Source of the DNA: Deltaproteobacteria bacterium
GTDB lineage: Bacteria > Desulfobacterota > Desulfobaccia > Desulfobaccales > 0-14-0-80-60-11
NCBI GenBank assembly: GCA_021813445.1
Contig: JAKAKP010000064.1
Span: 1 to 40,784, forward strand
Length of the DNA stretch: 40,784 nt
Reading direction: 5' to 3'
Position numbers and translations under genes: made by a program. Each line of letters opens with the position of its first letter. Position 1 is the first letter of the stretch. Below, piece after piece: positions 8,687-18,161 of the stretch. The notes beneath the pieces are model-generated. The model worked only from the letters and a program-made list of their open reading frames with translations, did no database searches and was not told where the DNA came from.

Positions 8687-8941
8687 ATGAAGAAAAAATA
8701 TTATTCGGATATGAAGCGTCTCCGGAGCCTCAAGGATGAGGAGATCGACACCTCCGACATTCCTGAATTAGATGCCTCTTTTTTTGAGAAAGCGGTAATT
8801 TCATTGCCCAAACCCAAGACCACCGTCTGTATCCGCCTGGACCAGGACGTGCTCGAGTGGTTCAAATCCCAGGGCAAAGGCTACCAGACCCGGATAAACG
8901 CCTTGCTCCGGGCCTATATGGAGGCCCAGGGGAATAATTAA
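8687..8941 (+). CDS. BrnA-like antitoxin (DUF4415 type), without a toxin partner
   Basis: I start this at ATG 8687, giving 84 residues; an in-frame upstream GTG or ATG would translate the palindromic repeat and is unlikely. The protein has a basic N-terminus, a DTSDIPELD stretch, then a C-terminal ribbon-helix-helix-like segment (KTTVCIRLDQDVLEWFKSQG, then GYQTRINALLRAYM), the hallmark of BrnA antitoxins. BrnA normally follows the RNase toxin gene brnT. No brnT frame is present in 8528-8686 or after the gene, so it is an orphan DNA-binding antitoxin or solitary regulator. Confidence 0.78.
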   Translation: MKKKYYSDMKRLRSLKDEEIDTSDIPELDASFFEKAVISLPKPKTTVCIRLDQDVLEWFKSQGKGYQTRINALLRAYMEAQGNN

Positions 8942-9008
8942 GAAGAACGTGTTGGTCATAACCCACCAATAATAAGGTGTCCAAGCAGAGCTTGGACTAA
9001 AAACCGCC

Positions 9009-9031
9009 GTTCCCAAGCCCAGCTTGGGAAC
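9009..9031. repeat. GTTCCCAAGC..GCTTGGGAAC palindromic repeat
   Basis: Perfect 10-bp arms surround a 3-base centre. A related half unit (caagcagagcttgg) lies just upstream at 8981-8994, and relatives occur at 30193-30215 and 30253-30275. Confidence 0.75.
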
Positions 9032-9057
9032 GAGTGAGTAACCAAATAACTCCGCCA

Positions 9058-9948
<891 letters not shown>

Positions 9949-10018
9949 GACCGCGTCCCTTTCCCTGGGCTAGATTGGGAGTACCGTTCTTTTCCGAGGC
10001 AGCCCAAATCCCCCTAAA

Positions 10019-10039
10019 TCCCCCTTTTTTAAAGGGGGA
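10019..10039. repeat. TCCCCCTTT..AAAGGGGGA palindromic repeat
   Basis: Perfect 9-bp arms surround a 3-base centre, between purQ and the Cache-domain gene. Related elements occur at 24993-25079 and 30288-30370. Confidence 0.7.
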
Positions 10040-10103
10040 CTTTGACCCATCTTGGGACAAGGGTAGAGGGGATTTCGTTCATGACATGAGAAGGGAGGAA
10101 GCG

Positions 10104-10559
10104 GTGAAAAAACTATCTGCCCTGATAGCTATTTTCGTTCTGGCCGTGGGTGTGCACGCAGCCCTGGCCGCGGAGAAAGGCACCAAAGAGGAGGCCGTGG
10201 CCATGGTGAAAAAGGCGGTGGCTTACCTCAAGGCCAACGGCCGGGAAAAGGCCTTTAAGGAGTTTGACAATCCCCACGGCCAATTCGTGGACCGGGACCT
10301 CTATGTCTTTGTGGGCGATATGGCGGGCCGGTGCCTGGCTCACGCCACCATGCCCCAGTTGGTGGGCAAGAACATGATGGAAGTCCAGGACCCGGAAGGC
10401 CGCTTCATCACCAAGGAACGCCTGAAAATGCTGCAGACAAAAAATTCGGGCTGGCAGACTTATAAATACCTGAATCCGAAAACCAAGAAGGTGGAAACCA
10501 AATCCACCTATATGGAACGGGTGGGGGACCTCTATATCGGCGTGGGGGTTTATCAGTAA
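10104..10559 (+). CDS. Exported single Cache domain protein
   Basis: I choose GTG 10104, which has GGGAGGA just upstream; this gives 151 residues starting with a clean signal peptide (MKKLSALIAIFVLAVGVHAALA). The mature part matches a single Cache domain: KAVAYLKANGREKAFKEFD, DRDLYVFVGDMAGRCLAHA, QLVGKN, SGWQTYKY, then KSTYMERVGDLYIGVGVY. Cache domains are extracytoplasmic small-ligand binders, usually part of chemoreceptors or histidine kinases. Here there is no membrane anchor or output domain, so it is probably a free periplasmic binding protein. Confidence 0.82.
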   Translation: MKKLSALIAIFVLAVGVHAALAAEKGTKEEAVAMVKKAVAYLKANGREKAFKEFDNPHGQFVDRDLYVFVGDMAGRCLAHATMPQLVGKNMMEVQDPEGRFITKERLKMLQTKNSGWQTYKYLNPKTKKVETKSTYMERVGDLYIGVGVYQ

Positions 10560-10703
10560 GACATTGGTGGAAATTGGGGGAAGGGGGCATAGATCCACTG
10601 CCCCTGCCCCCAAACCCGTAAGTTAAGATCAATTAAAGAATCCAAGGGATCGCCCCCAGAAAGGGCGGCAAAACCACTTTCCTTCCCTCCCATAACTTTT
10701 CCC

Positions 10704-10738
10704 CCAAAAAACAGGGGGCTGGAATAAATCCAGCCCCA
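10704..10738 (-). terminator. Rho-independent terminator for the acetate permease gene
   Basis: On the minus strand a GGGGCTGGA/TCCAGCCCC hairpin (10715-10737) is followed by CTG and a T-run. It lies 50 bases beyond the stop of the permease gene, between convergent genes. Confidence 0.75.
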
Positions 10739-10787
10739 GAGCATCACCTCTCTTTCAGTTTAGGCAGATTAGATCCAATTGGGGGGA

Positions 10788-11390
10788 TTAGATCCAAGGC
10801 TTGCCCAAAGGCAGGTTTATGCCCGATTCGGCGCAGACAACGTGCCACATCAGATACCAGGCCAGCAGGGCGCAGACGATGAGATCCCAGGCAGCCAGTG
10901 TGCCGATGCCGGCCATGCCGAAAAATTCCTTTAAATCCAAACCTATGAAGCCCAACAGCAAGGTGAGGAAGATCAGGGCCAGCACCGTATGATGCTTCAT
11001 GGACGGAATGAAGAGCAGAAAAGTGAAGAAGGTCCATCCCAGGAGGAACCAGGGCAGGCCATTTTTCAGGGCCAGGACGGGATAGACTTTGACCAGGTCG
11101 GCGTTAGTACCGAAAATCACCAGAAAGCACAGCGAAATCCAGAAGGCTCCGTAACCGCTGAAGGCGCAAAAACCAAAATTATTGCCGGTGCGGAATTCCA
11201 GGAGGCCCGCGATCAATTGGGCCGTCCCACCAAAGATAAGGCCGAGCCAGAGTATCGGGCTGATGGCGACCCAGCCCAGATTGTGGAACTGCAAGAGCAA
11301 GGTGGTCATGCCGAAGCCTCCCAACCCCACTACGGCCGGATTCCCGATTTTTACTGCGGTACCCAATTTTTCTTCTTTTGCATCAGCCAT
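10788..11390 (-). CDS. GPR1/FUN34/YaaH family acetate (succinate-acetate) permease
   Basis: The 200-residue protein has six predicted membrane helices and the family signature near the N-terminus (KIGNPAVVGLGGFGMTT), related to the NPAPLGL motif, plus the GNNFGFCAFSGYGAFW segment. Members such as E. coli SatP move acetate and succinate with protons. In an anaerobe this would serve acetate uptake or release. A terminator follows at 10704-10738. Upstream the long AT-rich region 11391-11749 carries two inverted repeats that could be operators. The ATG has AGGAGG a few bases upstream on the minus strand. Confidence 0.9.
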   Translation of the reverse strand: MADAKEEKLGTAVKIGNPAVVGLGGFGMTTLLLQFHNLGWVAISPILWLGLIFGGTAQLIAGLLEFRTGNNFGFCAFSGYGAFWISLCFLVIFGTNADLVKVYPVLALKNGLPWFLLGWTFFTFLLFIPSMKHHTVLALIFLTLLLGFIGLDLKEFFGMAGIGTLAAWDLIVCALLAWYLMWHVVCAESGINLPLGKPWI

Positions 11391-11749
11391 CTCAGATAAC
11401 CTCCTAAGTTACTTGACCAAAGTTCCCATGAATAGAACCATAAGACCTCTGATCTATCCTGTTATTATTTTATGAATAAAGCCGTATTCTTTATATATCC
11501 ATTTCCCTTTATTAGGGTGGATGCTTGGATCTCAACACATAATCGTCAATAGATCGCATAAAGTATTATCCCCCCCTGGGGTAATACGATACTAATGTTA
11601 GATATAAAGATATCCCTCTGCGGAGTAATAAATAATTATTACTCTGACCAACAGCCCATCATGACGTGGTCAATTACCTCGCGTTGAGGATGAAACGTTT
11701 TAAATTCAGTTAGTTAATTGAAAGGAAAGGAAAAAGTGGAAAGGAAAGA
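11391..11749. promoter_or_regulatory. AT-rich leader of the acetate permease gene with two inverted repeats
   Basis: No gene is seen in these 359 bases, which are much richer in A+T than the surroundings. Two palindromes stand out: GTATTAtCCCC / GGGGTAATAC (11563-11587) and the perfect GAGTAATAA / TTATTACTC with an ATAA centre (11623-11644). They lie 170-255 bases before the permease start and could be regulator sites or RNA hairpins. Confidence 0.45.
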
Positions 11750-12061
11750 TCAGGCAGGCAGGCCGCCGCATCCCAGCCCCCGGAAAAAGTATTCATCCAG
11801 GGGGGTATAACTTGGCTCATTAAAGCTGAAGAAGGTTTCCCCGGGGAAACCAAGGAAGGGGATAGAGCTGTCTGGCTGGGTGGCTTGCCCAACCACATCA
11901 GGCTTGCCGTTGCAGTCATCATTGGGAAGGAGGATGGAGAATTGCGGTCCATCTTGGCCGCCAGAGTAGGCTTTCGGCTTGGCATGGACTAGGCCGCCGG
12001 CGCCGCCGCAAATGGCGAGAAAAAACGCCGCGATGATGAGGAGAGAGGCAAGGCGTTTCAT
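11750..12061 (-). CDS. Small exported protein of unknown function
   Basis: The 103-residue product starts with a clear signal peptide (MKRLASLLIIAAFFLAICGG, cleavage probably after GLVHA at residue 27). The mature part is short, rich in Gly/Pro and has no motif I recognise; two cysteines (DDCNG, GLGCGG) could form a disulfide. The ribosome binding site is weak (GGTGA) and the surroundings are AT-rich. The signal peptide supports a real gene, but conservation is unknown. Confidence 0.55.
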   Translation of the reverse strand: MKRLASLLIIAAFFLAICGGAGGLVHAKPKAYSGGQDGPQFSILLPNDDCNGKPDVVGQATQPDSSIPFLGFPGETFFSFNEPSYTPLDEYFFRGLGCGGLPA

Positions 12062-12361
12062 TATAAAAGTGCCAATTTCACCGCCTTTGTCAAAGGGGGG
12101 TTAAAGATGACCAATAAATTTTTTCTTATTCTTTGGGACCGGTAAATATCAAGCCAGATTAATTGTCCTATCTGTCATTATCCAAGATATTCCGAAGCCC
12201 TGCGTTATCCTCCCTATAATCAAATTAATTGCCTCTAAATATATCGGCTAGGTTCCTTGATAAACCTTTTCCCCATAAATTGCAAGAGGCTCAACAAAAT
12301 TTTCTCCAGATTTGCTCAGGCGCCCATTTAGCGGGCCCTGGAATTTTCCCGAAAATCCTGC
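12062..12361. other. AT-rich intergenic region with no recognised gene
   Basis: Three hundred bases between the small exported protein gene and the phosphoglycerate-mutase-family gene. A weak GGATTTTC/GAAAATTCC hairpin near 12340-12360 may end the upstream transcript. I see nothing else. Confidence 0.4.
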
Positions 12362-13558
12362 TTACTTTTCCAGCAAACGGGGCAGCAAATCCGCGGCTTG
12401 CTCCAGGAGCAGCCCGGTTTCCCGGGCGTCGTTTTCGGTGTAGAACTGGAGCCGGTCGCCTTTGGCCCGGGAGTCATAGAGGATGAAGGGCACCGGCTCC
12501 GGGGTATGGGTGCGCTTGACCAGGGGCGTCAGGTGGTCGCACAGGAGCAGGACCCGATGGTCCCCCAAGGCCTGCAGGCCCGTCATCAGGGGCCCCACCA
12601 CCTTGGCGTCGAAGTCCTCGATGGCCTGGAGCTTTAATTTTAACTCGCCGCTATGGCCCGCTTCGTCCGGGGCCTCCACATGGATGAAGACCAGGTCCAT
12701 CTCTTTAAGCGCGTCCAGGGCCGCAGCCACTTTGCCCGCGTAGTTGGTGTCCAGATAGCCGGTGGCCCCGGGCACCATAATGGGTTTCAGGCCCGCATAG
12801 AGGCCGATGCCCCGGATCAGGTCCACCGCGGAGATCACCGCGCCGGTGAGGCCGAAGCGCTCTTTTAAGGTGGGCAGTTGCGGGGGCCGCCCCTGGCCCC
12901 AGAGCCAGATGGAGGTGGCGGGTCTTTGCCACTGGGCCACCCGGCGGCGGTTGACTTCCTGGTCCTGGAGCACGGCCCAGGATTCCCGGATGAGCTCCCA
13001 CAGGGGGCGCTCCGGCCCGTCCCATTCCATGAGCTTGCTGACATCGTGGCCGGTCCAATCGTGGGGCGGATAGGTGCGCCAATCAGAGCGTCCTTCCCGC
13101 CACACCAGGAGGTGGCGGTAGCTAACCCCCGGGAAGAAGCGGCGGCCGTCTTGGCCCAGGGCCGCGTCCAGGGCGAGGATGATTTCTTTGGCCTCTTCAC
13201 TGCTGATGTGCCCCGCGGCGTAATCCTCCATGACCAGGCCCACTTCATCCTGGCGCAGGGTCACGAGGTTGCAGCGGAAGGCCACTTCATCCGGCTGCAG
13301 GGCCACGCCCAGGGCCGCGGCCTCCAAAGGCGCCCGGCCCGTGTGGTAGCGGGCCGGGTCATAGCCCATGATGGCCAGGTTGGCGATGTCGCTGCCCGGG
13401 TCCATGCCCGGGGGGATGGTGCGGGCGCGGCCCAGCTCCCCTTGCCGGGCCAGTTCGTCCAGATTTGGGGTGGCCGCGGCTTCCAGGGGGGTGCGCCGGT
13501 CCAGCTCGGCCACAGGGTAATCCCCCATGCCGTCGCCCACGAGAATGATATATTTCAT
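12362..13558 (-). CDS. apgM: Cofactor-independent phosphoglycerate mutase family protein (proposed homoserine kinase)
   Basis: The 398-residue protein begins MKYIILVGDGMGDYP and contains TPLEAAATPNLDELARQG, PGSDIANLAIMGYDP and YHTGRAPLEAAALG, then HVEAPDEAGHSG and LLCDHLTP near the C-terminus. These are metal-binding and substrate motifs of the alkaline-phosphatase-superfamily apgM group. Proteins of about 400 residues beginning this way match a subfamily proposed to act as homoserine kinase (TIGR02535) in genomes without ThrB. Homoserine dehydrogenase lies 3.3 kb upstream on the same strand, which supports that reading. Phosphoglycerate mutase activity is the alternative. The ribosome binding site is weak. 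Confidence 0.85.
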   Translation of the reverse strand: MKYIILVGDGMGDYPVAELDRRTPLEAAATPNLDELARQGELGRARTIPPGMDPGSDIANLAIMGYDPARYHTGRAPLEAAALGVALQPDEVAFRCNLVTLRQDEVGLVMEDYAAGHISSEEAKEIILALDAALGQDGRRFFPGVSYRHLLVWREGRSDWRTYPPHDWTGHDVSKLMEWDGPERPLWELIRESWAVLQDQEVNRRRVAQWQRPATSIWLWGQGRPPQLPTLKERFGLTGAVISAVDLIRGIGLYAGLKPIMVPGATGYLDTNYAGKVAAALDALKEMDLVFIHVEAPDEAGHSGELKLKLQAIEDFDAKVVGPLMTGLQALGDHRVLLLCDHLTPLVKRTHTPEPVPFILYDSRAKGDRLQFYTENDARETGLLLEQAADLLPRLLEK

Positions 13559-13574
13559 CGATGGTACCTATATC

Positions 13575-14879
13575 TCAGGAAATTATCTCCGGCTGCAGGT
13601 CCTGGTTGTCTTTCCCCAGGGTTCCGGCCAGATAGCGGTCGTACTTCTCTTTTTTATCAGGAAAACGTCTCTTTAGCAAAATGGTATCGATATTCCAGGT
13701 GCGGGATCGGGACAGCCCGAAAAAAATGCGGCCGTCACTGGAGAAGCGGTACTCCCAAAAAGGCCCCTGGAAATATTCCAGCTCCTGGGTGGCGTAGCGG
13801 GCCACAGTCTTGGGGGGCAGGCTGCCTCCGGACTGCAGGGCTCCCAGGCTCGTGTCATTGAGATGGGCCAGGGCATCGGGCAAGGAAGGAAAGACGTCGG
13901 GCACGTCCTGGACTTCCATCAGATTTTGCAGGGCCCGGGGGGAAAAGGACAAATTTTTATAAAGGTAAGGCAGCCAGAAGGATTTAAGACGGAGACGGGC
14001 TTTGGCCTTCCTGGTTTTCTGCCGGTAGCGGTCTTCCTCCGGCACGTTTTCTGCGGCGGCCAGCCGGGAGGCGATATCCGTCCGCTCCGCGGCAATTTTT
14101 TGCCGGTCCTGCTCCAGGGAGCGCAGCCTGGTCAAGGCCCGGTGTTCCTCTCCCAGGGACTTTTGCAATTCCGCCTGCAATTCCTCATTCCGCTCCGCCT
14201 CGGACTGGAGTCTCTCTTCCAGATCCCTGATGTTTTCTTGGGCTTCCTGGGAAGCGGCCATGGCCCGCTCGTGCTCCTGGTCCAGTAATTTTAATTTCAG
14301 GTCCAGGGCGTCCCGGCTGGATTCCAGCATCTGAATCCGCAGATTGCGGGCTTCGATCTCCGTCTCAAATTGCTCTTCCTGGGCCCGGCGGAAGTGGTTC
14401 TGATAGATGGCGCTGATTAAACAGATGGCCCCAAAGCCCACCACGAATAGCAGGTAACTGAGAAGGGTTAAAATATGGCTGGTCCGGGCCGCGTGCTGCC
14501 AGGCCTGCGCCCAGTCGGGGTGCCGCCCCGGGATTTCCGGGAAAGAAGGAGGGCCCGGCCTCCCCCAAAGGAGTTCCAGCCCGCCCTGACCCCGCGTTTC
14601 CGGCTCCGGGAATAGAGAGATCGAGGGTCTGTATGCCGGCGGTGGCAAAGGTTGCCGCCAGGCGGGAGGAGATTGATAACGATCCAGGGGGGTGCGGGAG
14701 TATCCGAACCGTTTGGCAAACTCTCCATAGGGGTGATTATAATTTGAGAACCTGGCCACGGCCTTGCTGCTTTCCCAGTAGAGTCTATTATTTTCCAGGA
14801 TGAGAAAAGAGACCACCAGACAAATGAAAACCCAGATGCCGGACCAAATAATAAAGGGATTATAAAATTTATATTCCAT
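13575..14879 (-). CDS. Membrane-anchored coiled-coil protein of unknown function
   Basis: The 434-residue protein has a membrane helix at about residues 8-28, a Pro-rich soluble stretch (about 65-120), a second membrane helix at about 137-160 and a long Glu/Arg/Leu coiled coil at about 165-275. A C-terminal domain of some 130 residues (SFWLPYLYKNLSFSPRALQN onward) has an aromatic-rich end. The topology suggests the coiled coil faces the cytoplasm. I recognise no family. Its stop lies 16 bases from the start of the phosphoglycerate-mutase-family gene, so the two are likely cotranscribed. Confidence 0.7.
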   Translation of the reverse strand: MEYKFYNPFIIWSGIWVFICLVVSFLILENNRLYWESSKAVARFSNYNHPYGEFAKRFGYSRTPLDRYQSPPAWRQPLPPPAYRPSISLFPEPETRGQGGLELLWGRPGPPSFPEIPGRHPDWAQAWQHAARTSHILTLLSYLLFVVGFGAICLISAIYQNHFRRAQEEQFETEIEARNLRIQMLESSRDALDLKLKLLDQEHERAMAASQEAQENIRDLEERLQSEAERNEELQAELQKSLGEEHRALTRLRSLEQDRQKIAAERTDIASRLAAAENVPEEDRYRQKTRKAKARLRLKSFWLPYLYKNLSFSPRALQNLMEVQDVPDVFPSLPDALAHLNDTSLGALQSGGSLPPKTVARYATQELEYFQGPFWEYRFSSDGRIFFGLSRSRTWNIDTILLKRRFPDKKEKYDRYLAGTLGKDNQDLQPEIIS

Positions 14880-14921
14880 CAGATAAATCTTCTATTTCCA
14901 ATCTGACCCGACATGCCGGGG

Positions 14922-16130
14922 TTATGCCGCCGGCAGCTGTATTATCGCCCGCCCCAACCGTTTTATTCCTAATTGGATGGTTTCCTCATCGACACAGGAG
15001 AAGTTAAGCCTCAACGTGTTCACTTCCGTCTTATTGATGTAAAAAGGGTGCCCAGGGACAAAGGCCACCTTATCTTGGATAGCTATCTCAAATAGCTTCA
15101 TGGAAGACATTTGCGGGGGCAGCGTAACCCAAAGGAACATGCCTCCTTCCGGTTTAGTATATTTGATTTCCTGAGGGAAATAATGCCTGATGCTCTCGAT
15201 CATGGCATTTCTTTGGCTGCGGTAGACGGAGACAATTTTCTCAATGTGGGCATCGAAATTGTTGTCTTTAATATACCGGTAGATCACATGTTGGGCGAAA
15301 TTGTTCGTGTGCAGATCAGCCGCCTGCTTGGCAATGACCAATTTCTCCAGGATATGGTCCGGCGCTGCGAGCCAGCCGAGCCGGAACGAAGGCACCACAG
15401 TCTTGGAAAAGGAACCCAGCAGGATGGTATTTTCGGGAATCAACTTTTTAAACGACGTTTTTTTCTCGCCCTCAAACTGCAATTCTCCATAGGGGTCATC
15501 TTCTATTAAAAGAGTAGGGGTATTTCTGAGCAGGTCAGCCACCCCCAGCCGATTGGCTTCAGGGTAAGAGATACCGGCAGGGTTCTGAAAATTCGGCACG
15601 GTATAGATCAGTTTCGGGGCGCCCTGGGACATCACCGCCTTTAGACGCGCCAGCGCCATCCCTTCTTCGGAGACCGGCACCGGCCGAAACGAGGCGCGAT
15701 AGACCGAAAGGGCCTGGATTGCCCCTAAATACCCCGGCTCCTCGATAACCGCTTCATCCCCTTGGTTAAGCAAGATCTTCCCCAACAGATCCAGGCCCTG
15801 CTGCGATCCATTGGTAATTAAAATGTTGTCCACGGGGATATCCAGATTTTGCTTTTCCAGATATCTCTGGGCGATGTACTTTCTCAATTCCAGAAAGCCT
15901 TCAGTATTACTATACTGCAGGACATCGCGCCCATATTCTTCCAGAACGCGGTTGGTCGCCTCCTTGATCTCTTCAACGGGGAACAATTTTCTGTTCGGCA
16001 AGCCACCGGCAAAAGAGATCACCGACGGATCAATCGCCACCTTCAGTATTTCCCGGATAAAGGATTTCGGCACGTCAGAGATGCGGTCGGAAAAGATGCT
16101 CTTCGGGCTGAGATCACCGGATATCTGCAT
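14922..16130 (-). CDS. PLP-dependent class I/II aminotransferase (2-aminoadipate/aromatic aminotransferase-like)
   Basis: The 402-residue fold-type I enzyme carries the PLP Lys in SFSKTVVPSFRLGW (about 240), the NFQNPAG motif, EDDPYGEL for ring binding, and the C-terminal LRLNFS arginine segment. The N-terminal IRE..ISFAGGLPNRKLFP pattern and overall order resemble the LysN/ARO8 subgroup, related to MocR C-domains, which transaminates 2-aminoadipate, leucine or aromatic amino acids. I choose ATG 16130 with AAGGA 8 bases upstream rather than GTG 16136. Its sequence looks less GC-rich than the neighbouring hom gene. Confidence 0.88.
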   Translation of the reverse strand: MQISGDLSPKSIFSDRISDVPKSFIREILKVAIDPSVISFAGGLPNRKLFPVEEIKEATNRVLEEYGRDVLQYSNTEGFLELRKYIAQRYLEKQNLDIPVDNILITNGSQQGLDLLGKILLNQGDEAVIEEPGYLGAIQALSVYRASFRPVPVSEEGMALARLKAVMSQGAPKLIYTVPNFQNPAGISYPEANRLGVADLLRNTPTLLIEDDPYGELQFEGEKKTSFKKLIPENTILLGSFSKTVVPSFRLGWLAAPDHILEKLVIAKQAADLHTNNFAQHVIYRYIKDNNFDAHIEKIVSVYRSQRNAMIESIRHYFPQEIKYTKPEGGMFLWVTLPPQMSSMKLFEIAIQDKVAFVPGHPFYINKTEVNTLRLNFSCVDEETIQLGIKRLGRAIIQLPAA

Positions 16131-16287
16131 ATTCACGTCCTTTTTTCCGAATTATATTATTTCTGGCGGGAACTGATAATAGTCCGGGGAAGGATAATCC
16201 GCCGGCTTAATAAAGGCCGGCGGAGCAGGCGCAAGTCAAGCCTGACAGGATACTGAGCACTCCCATTCCCGGCCTCGCGCTCGCCAG

Positions 16288-16584
16288 CTAAAAGAGCTTC
16301 CCCTGCTTGGGAGTCTGCCGGTCCTCCAGGGCATGCTTGATCTCCGTGAGGGTCTCGTTGATCCGGAAGAAGATGATCAGGATTTCGCAATAAATCCTGA
16401 CGCCCACCGGCCCCAAGAACACCAGGAGAAACCCTTTCAAGACATTGGGGCCGCCGCCGTATTGCCCGACGCCGGAGAGGATGAACACCAGACCGACGAT
16501 GACGCAGAGCGCCGCGCCCACCCAGAAGATGACCTGAATGATGACCGGGGTCAGCATGGTGCGGAAGGCCAGAAAGTCTCTCAT
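16288..16584 (-). CDS. DUF4282-type small membrane protein
   Basis: The 98-residue protein begins MRDFLAFRTMLTPVIIQVIFW and contains two hydrophobic segments (about 13-35 and 47-70) separated by a Gly-rich loop. This matches the DUF4282 family of small inner-membrane proteins of unknown function. The end is charged and probably cytoplasmic. GGAGG lies upstream of the ATG. A CCGCCGGC/GCCGGCGG hairpin at 16199-16223 follows the gene, but no T-run accompanies it. Confidence 0.72.
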   Translation of the reverse strand: MRDFLAFRTMLTPVIIQVIFWVGAALCVIVGLVFILSGVGQYGGGPNVLKGFLLVFLGPVGVRIYCEILIIFFRINETLTEIKHALEDRQTPKQGKLF

Positions 16585-16601
16585 GGTTCCTCCTTGTTAA
16601 T

Positions 16602-16625
16602 AGCTATCAGCCATCAGCTTTCAGC
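16602..16625. repeat. Heptamer tandem array (AGCTATC-like, 3 units)
   Basis: The units agctatc, agccatc and agctttc are followed by a partial agc. The array begins 18 bases upstream of the DUF4282 start codon and is related to the arrays in the nifE-ferredoxin gap. Confidence 0.65.
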
Positions 16626-16730
16626 AAAAAGAAAATCTTTAAGCCCACCTTATTCATGAGGTTTTTTAAAAATAGGATAACTTATTGAAATACAAGAGAA
16701 TGTCAAAAATTCAAAAAGCAGAGTGTTTTT

Positions 16731-16756
16731 GCGCAGGCTGGAAAGCCTGCGCCACC
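16731..16756. repeat. AGGCTGGAAAGCCT-type palindromic repeat
   Basis: GCGCAGGCT and AGCCTGCGC are perfect arms around GGAA, followed by CACC. It lies between the hom and DUF4282 genes. Confidence 0.75.
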
Positions 16757-16837
16757 AAGTCCTTTGCCGCCTGGCGAATTATCCGGGCAAGGCATCCAGC
16801 TACCCCGGCCTCCGGCCTCTGGCCCCTGAACCCTGCT

Positions 16838-18157
16838 TCAAATCTGGGCCGCGTGGAGGTGGGGGTCCTCGATGCGGTAAAAGACCGTGGGCGGTGAGAC
16901 AATGGGCAGTTGGTCAATCTCCAGGAGGGCCTGCCGCATGTTGGCCTCCAGGGCCTCATGGGTGATCATGACGATGGGCACCGCGCCCTTGACCTCCCGG
17001 CCTTTTTGGATCACCGCGGCGATGCTGATCTGGTGTTTGCCCAGGATGCCGGAGATTTGGGACAGGACCCCGGGACGGTCCCAGGCCGCGAAGCGGATGT
17101 AATAATTGGTCACCACTTCATCCAGGGGTTTGATCTGCCGGGGCGACTCCAGGGCCGCATTGCAGCCCAGGGGAGGCACCCGGCATTTCACGCCCCGGGT
17201 CAGGTTCCGGCCCAGGTCCAGGATGTCGCTCACCACTGCGGAGGCCGTGGGCATCATGCCCGCGCCCTGGCCGTAGAGCAAAATGGGCCCAACCGCATCG
17301 CCGGTGAGGTAGACCGCGTTAAACGCACCGCTGACGTTGGCCAGCATGTGGTCCCGGGGAATGAGGGTGGGATGCACCCGGGCCTCGATGGTGCTGCCGT
17401 CATTTCTGGTAATGGCCAAAAGTTTCACGGCGTAGCCGAACTCCCCCGCGAATTGCAGGTCCAGGGGGTCCAGCTTGCTGATGCCGGAGACGGCGATGGG
17501 CTCCAGATTCAGGGGCGTGCAGTAGGCCAGGCTCACCAGAATGGCCAGCTTGTGGGCGGTGTCGATCCCTTCCACGTCTAGGGTGGGGTCGGCTTCGGCA
17601 TAACCCTGCTGTTGCGCTTCGGCCAATGCCTGACTATAGGACATGCCCTGCTGGGACATCTGGGTGAGGATATAGTTGCAGGTGCCGTTTAAGATGCCGA
17701 AAATCTCCTGGATGTGGTTGGCGGCCAGCCCCTGGCGCAGAGCCAGAATCAGGGGCACGCCGCCGCAGACCGCGGCCTCGAAGGCCACGTCCACCTCGTG
17801 CCGGGCCGCGGCCGCCAGGATGTCGTTGCCGTGGTGCGCCAGCAGGGCCTTGTTGGCGGTGACCACGTGGCGGCCCCGGGCGATGGCCTCCAAAACCAGT
17901 TCCCGGGCCACGTCGGTGCCGCCGATGAGCTCCACGATGATGTCGATCTCCGGGTCATCCAGGATGTCCCGGTCCCGGCTGGCGATCTGCTCCGGCTTTA
18001 AATTGGCCTGGGCCCGGCGCTCCGGGTTGATCTCGGCCACCTTCTTCAGGACCAGGTCCGTGCCCAGGCGCCGGGCCAGGAATTCCCGGCGCTCGGTTAA
18101 GAGCCGTGCCACCCCCTGGCCCACGGTGCCCAGGCCGATGAGTCCCACGTTGATCAA
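16838..18157 (-). CDS. hom: Homoserine dehydrogenase with C-terminal ACT domain
   Basis: The 439-residue enzyme reduces aspartate-4-semialdehyde to homoserine on the route to threonine and methionine. Visible features are the Rossmann GLIGLGTVGQGV (5-16), the catalytic-domain segments VTANKALLAHHG and GILNGTCNYILT, the EADPTLDVEGIDTAHKLAIL signature, and a C-terminal ACT domain (about 360-435, FAAWDRPGVLSQISGILGKH) that implies feedback control. The start is TTG 18157 with AAGGAA about 8 bases upstream; it lies 4 bases after the stop of the upstream aminotransferase gene, whose last codons hold the ribosome binding site. Translational coupling is likely. Confidence 0.95.
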   Translation of the reverse strand: MINVGLIGLGTVGQGVARLLTERREFLARRLGTDLVLKKVAEINPERRAQANLKPEQIASRDRDILDDPEIDIIVELIGGTDVARELVLEAIARGRHVVTANKALLAHHGNDILAAAARHEVDVAFEAAVCGGVPLILALRQGLAANHIQEIFGILNGTCNYILTQMSQQGMSYSQALAEAQQQGYAEADPTLDVEGIDTAHKLAILVSLAYCTPLNLEPIAVSGISKLDPLDLQFAGEFGYAVKLLAITRNDGSTIEARVHPTLIPRDHMLANVSGAFNAVYLTGDAVGPILLYGQGAGMMPTASAVVSDILDLGRNLTRGVKCRVPPLGCNAALESPRQIKPLDEVVTNYYIRFAAWDRPGVLSQISGILGKHQISIAAVIQKGREVKGAVPIVMITHEALEANMRQALLEIDQLPIVSPPTVFYRIEDPHLHAAQI

Positions 18158-18161
18158 CTGG

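Noticed and set aside
16199-16223. CCGCCGGC/GCCGGCGG hairpin as terminator of the DUF4282 gene
   Set aside because: The stem is strong but no T-run follows on the minus strand; it may only be a REP-like palindrome.
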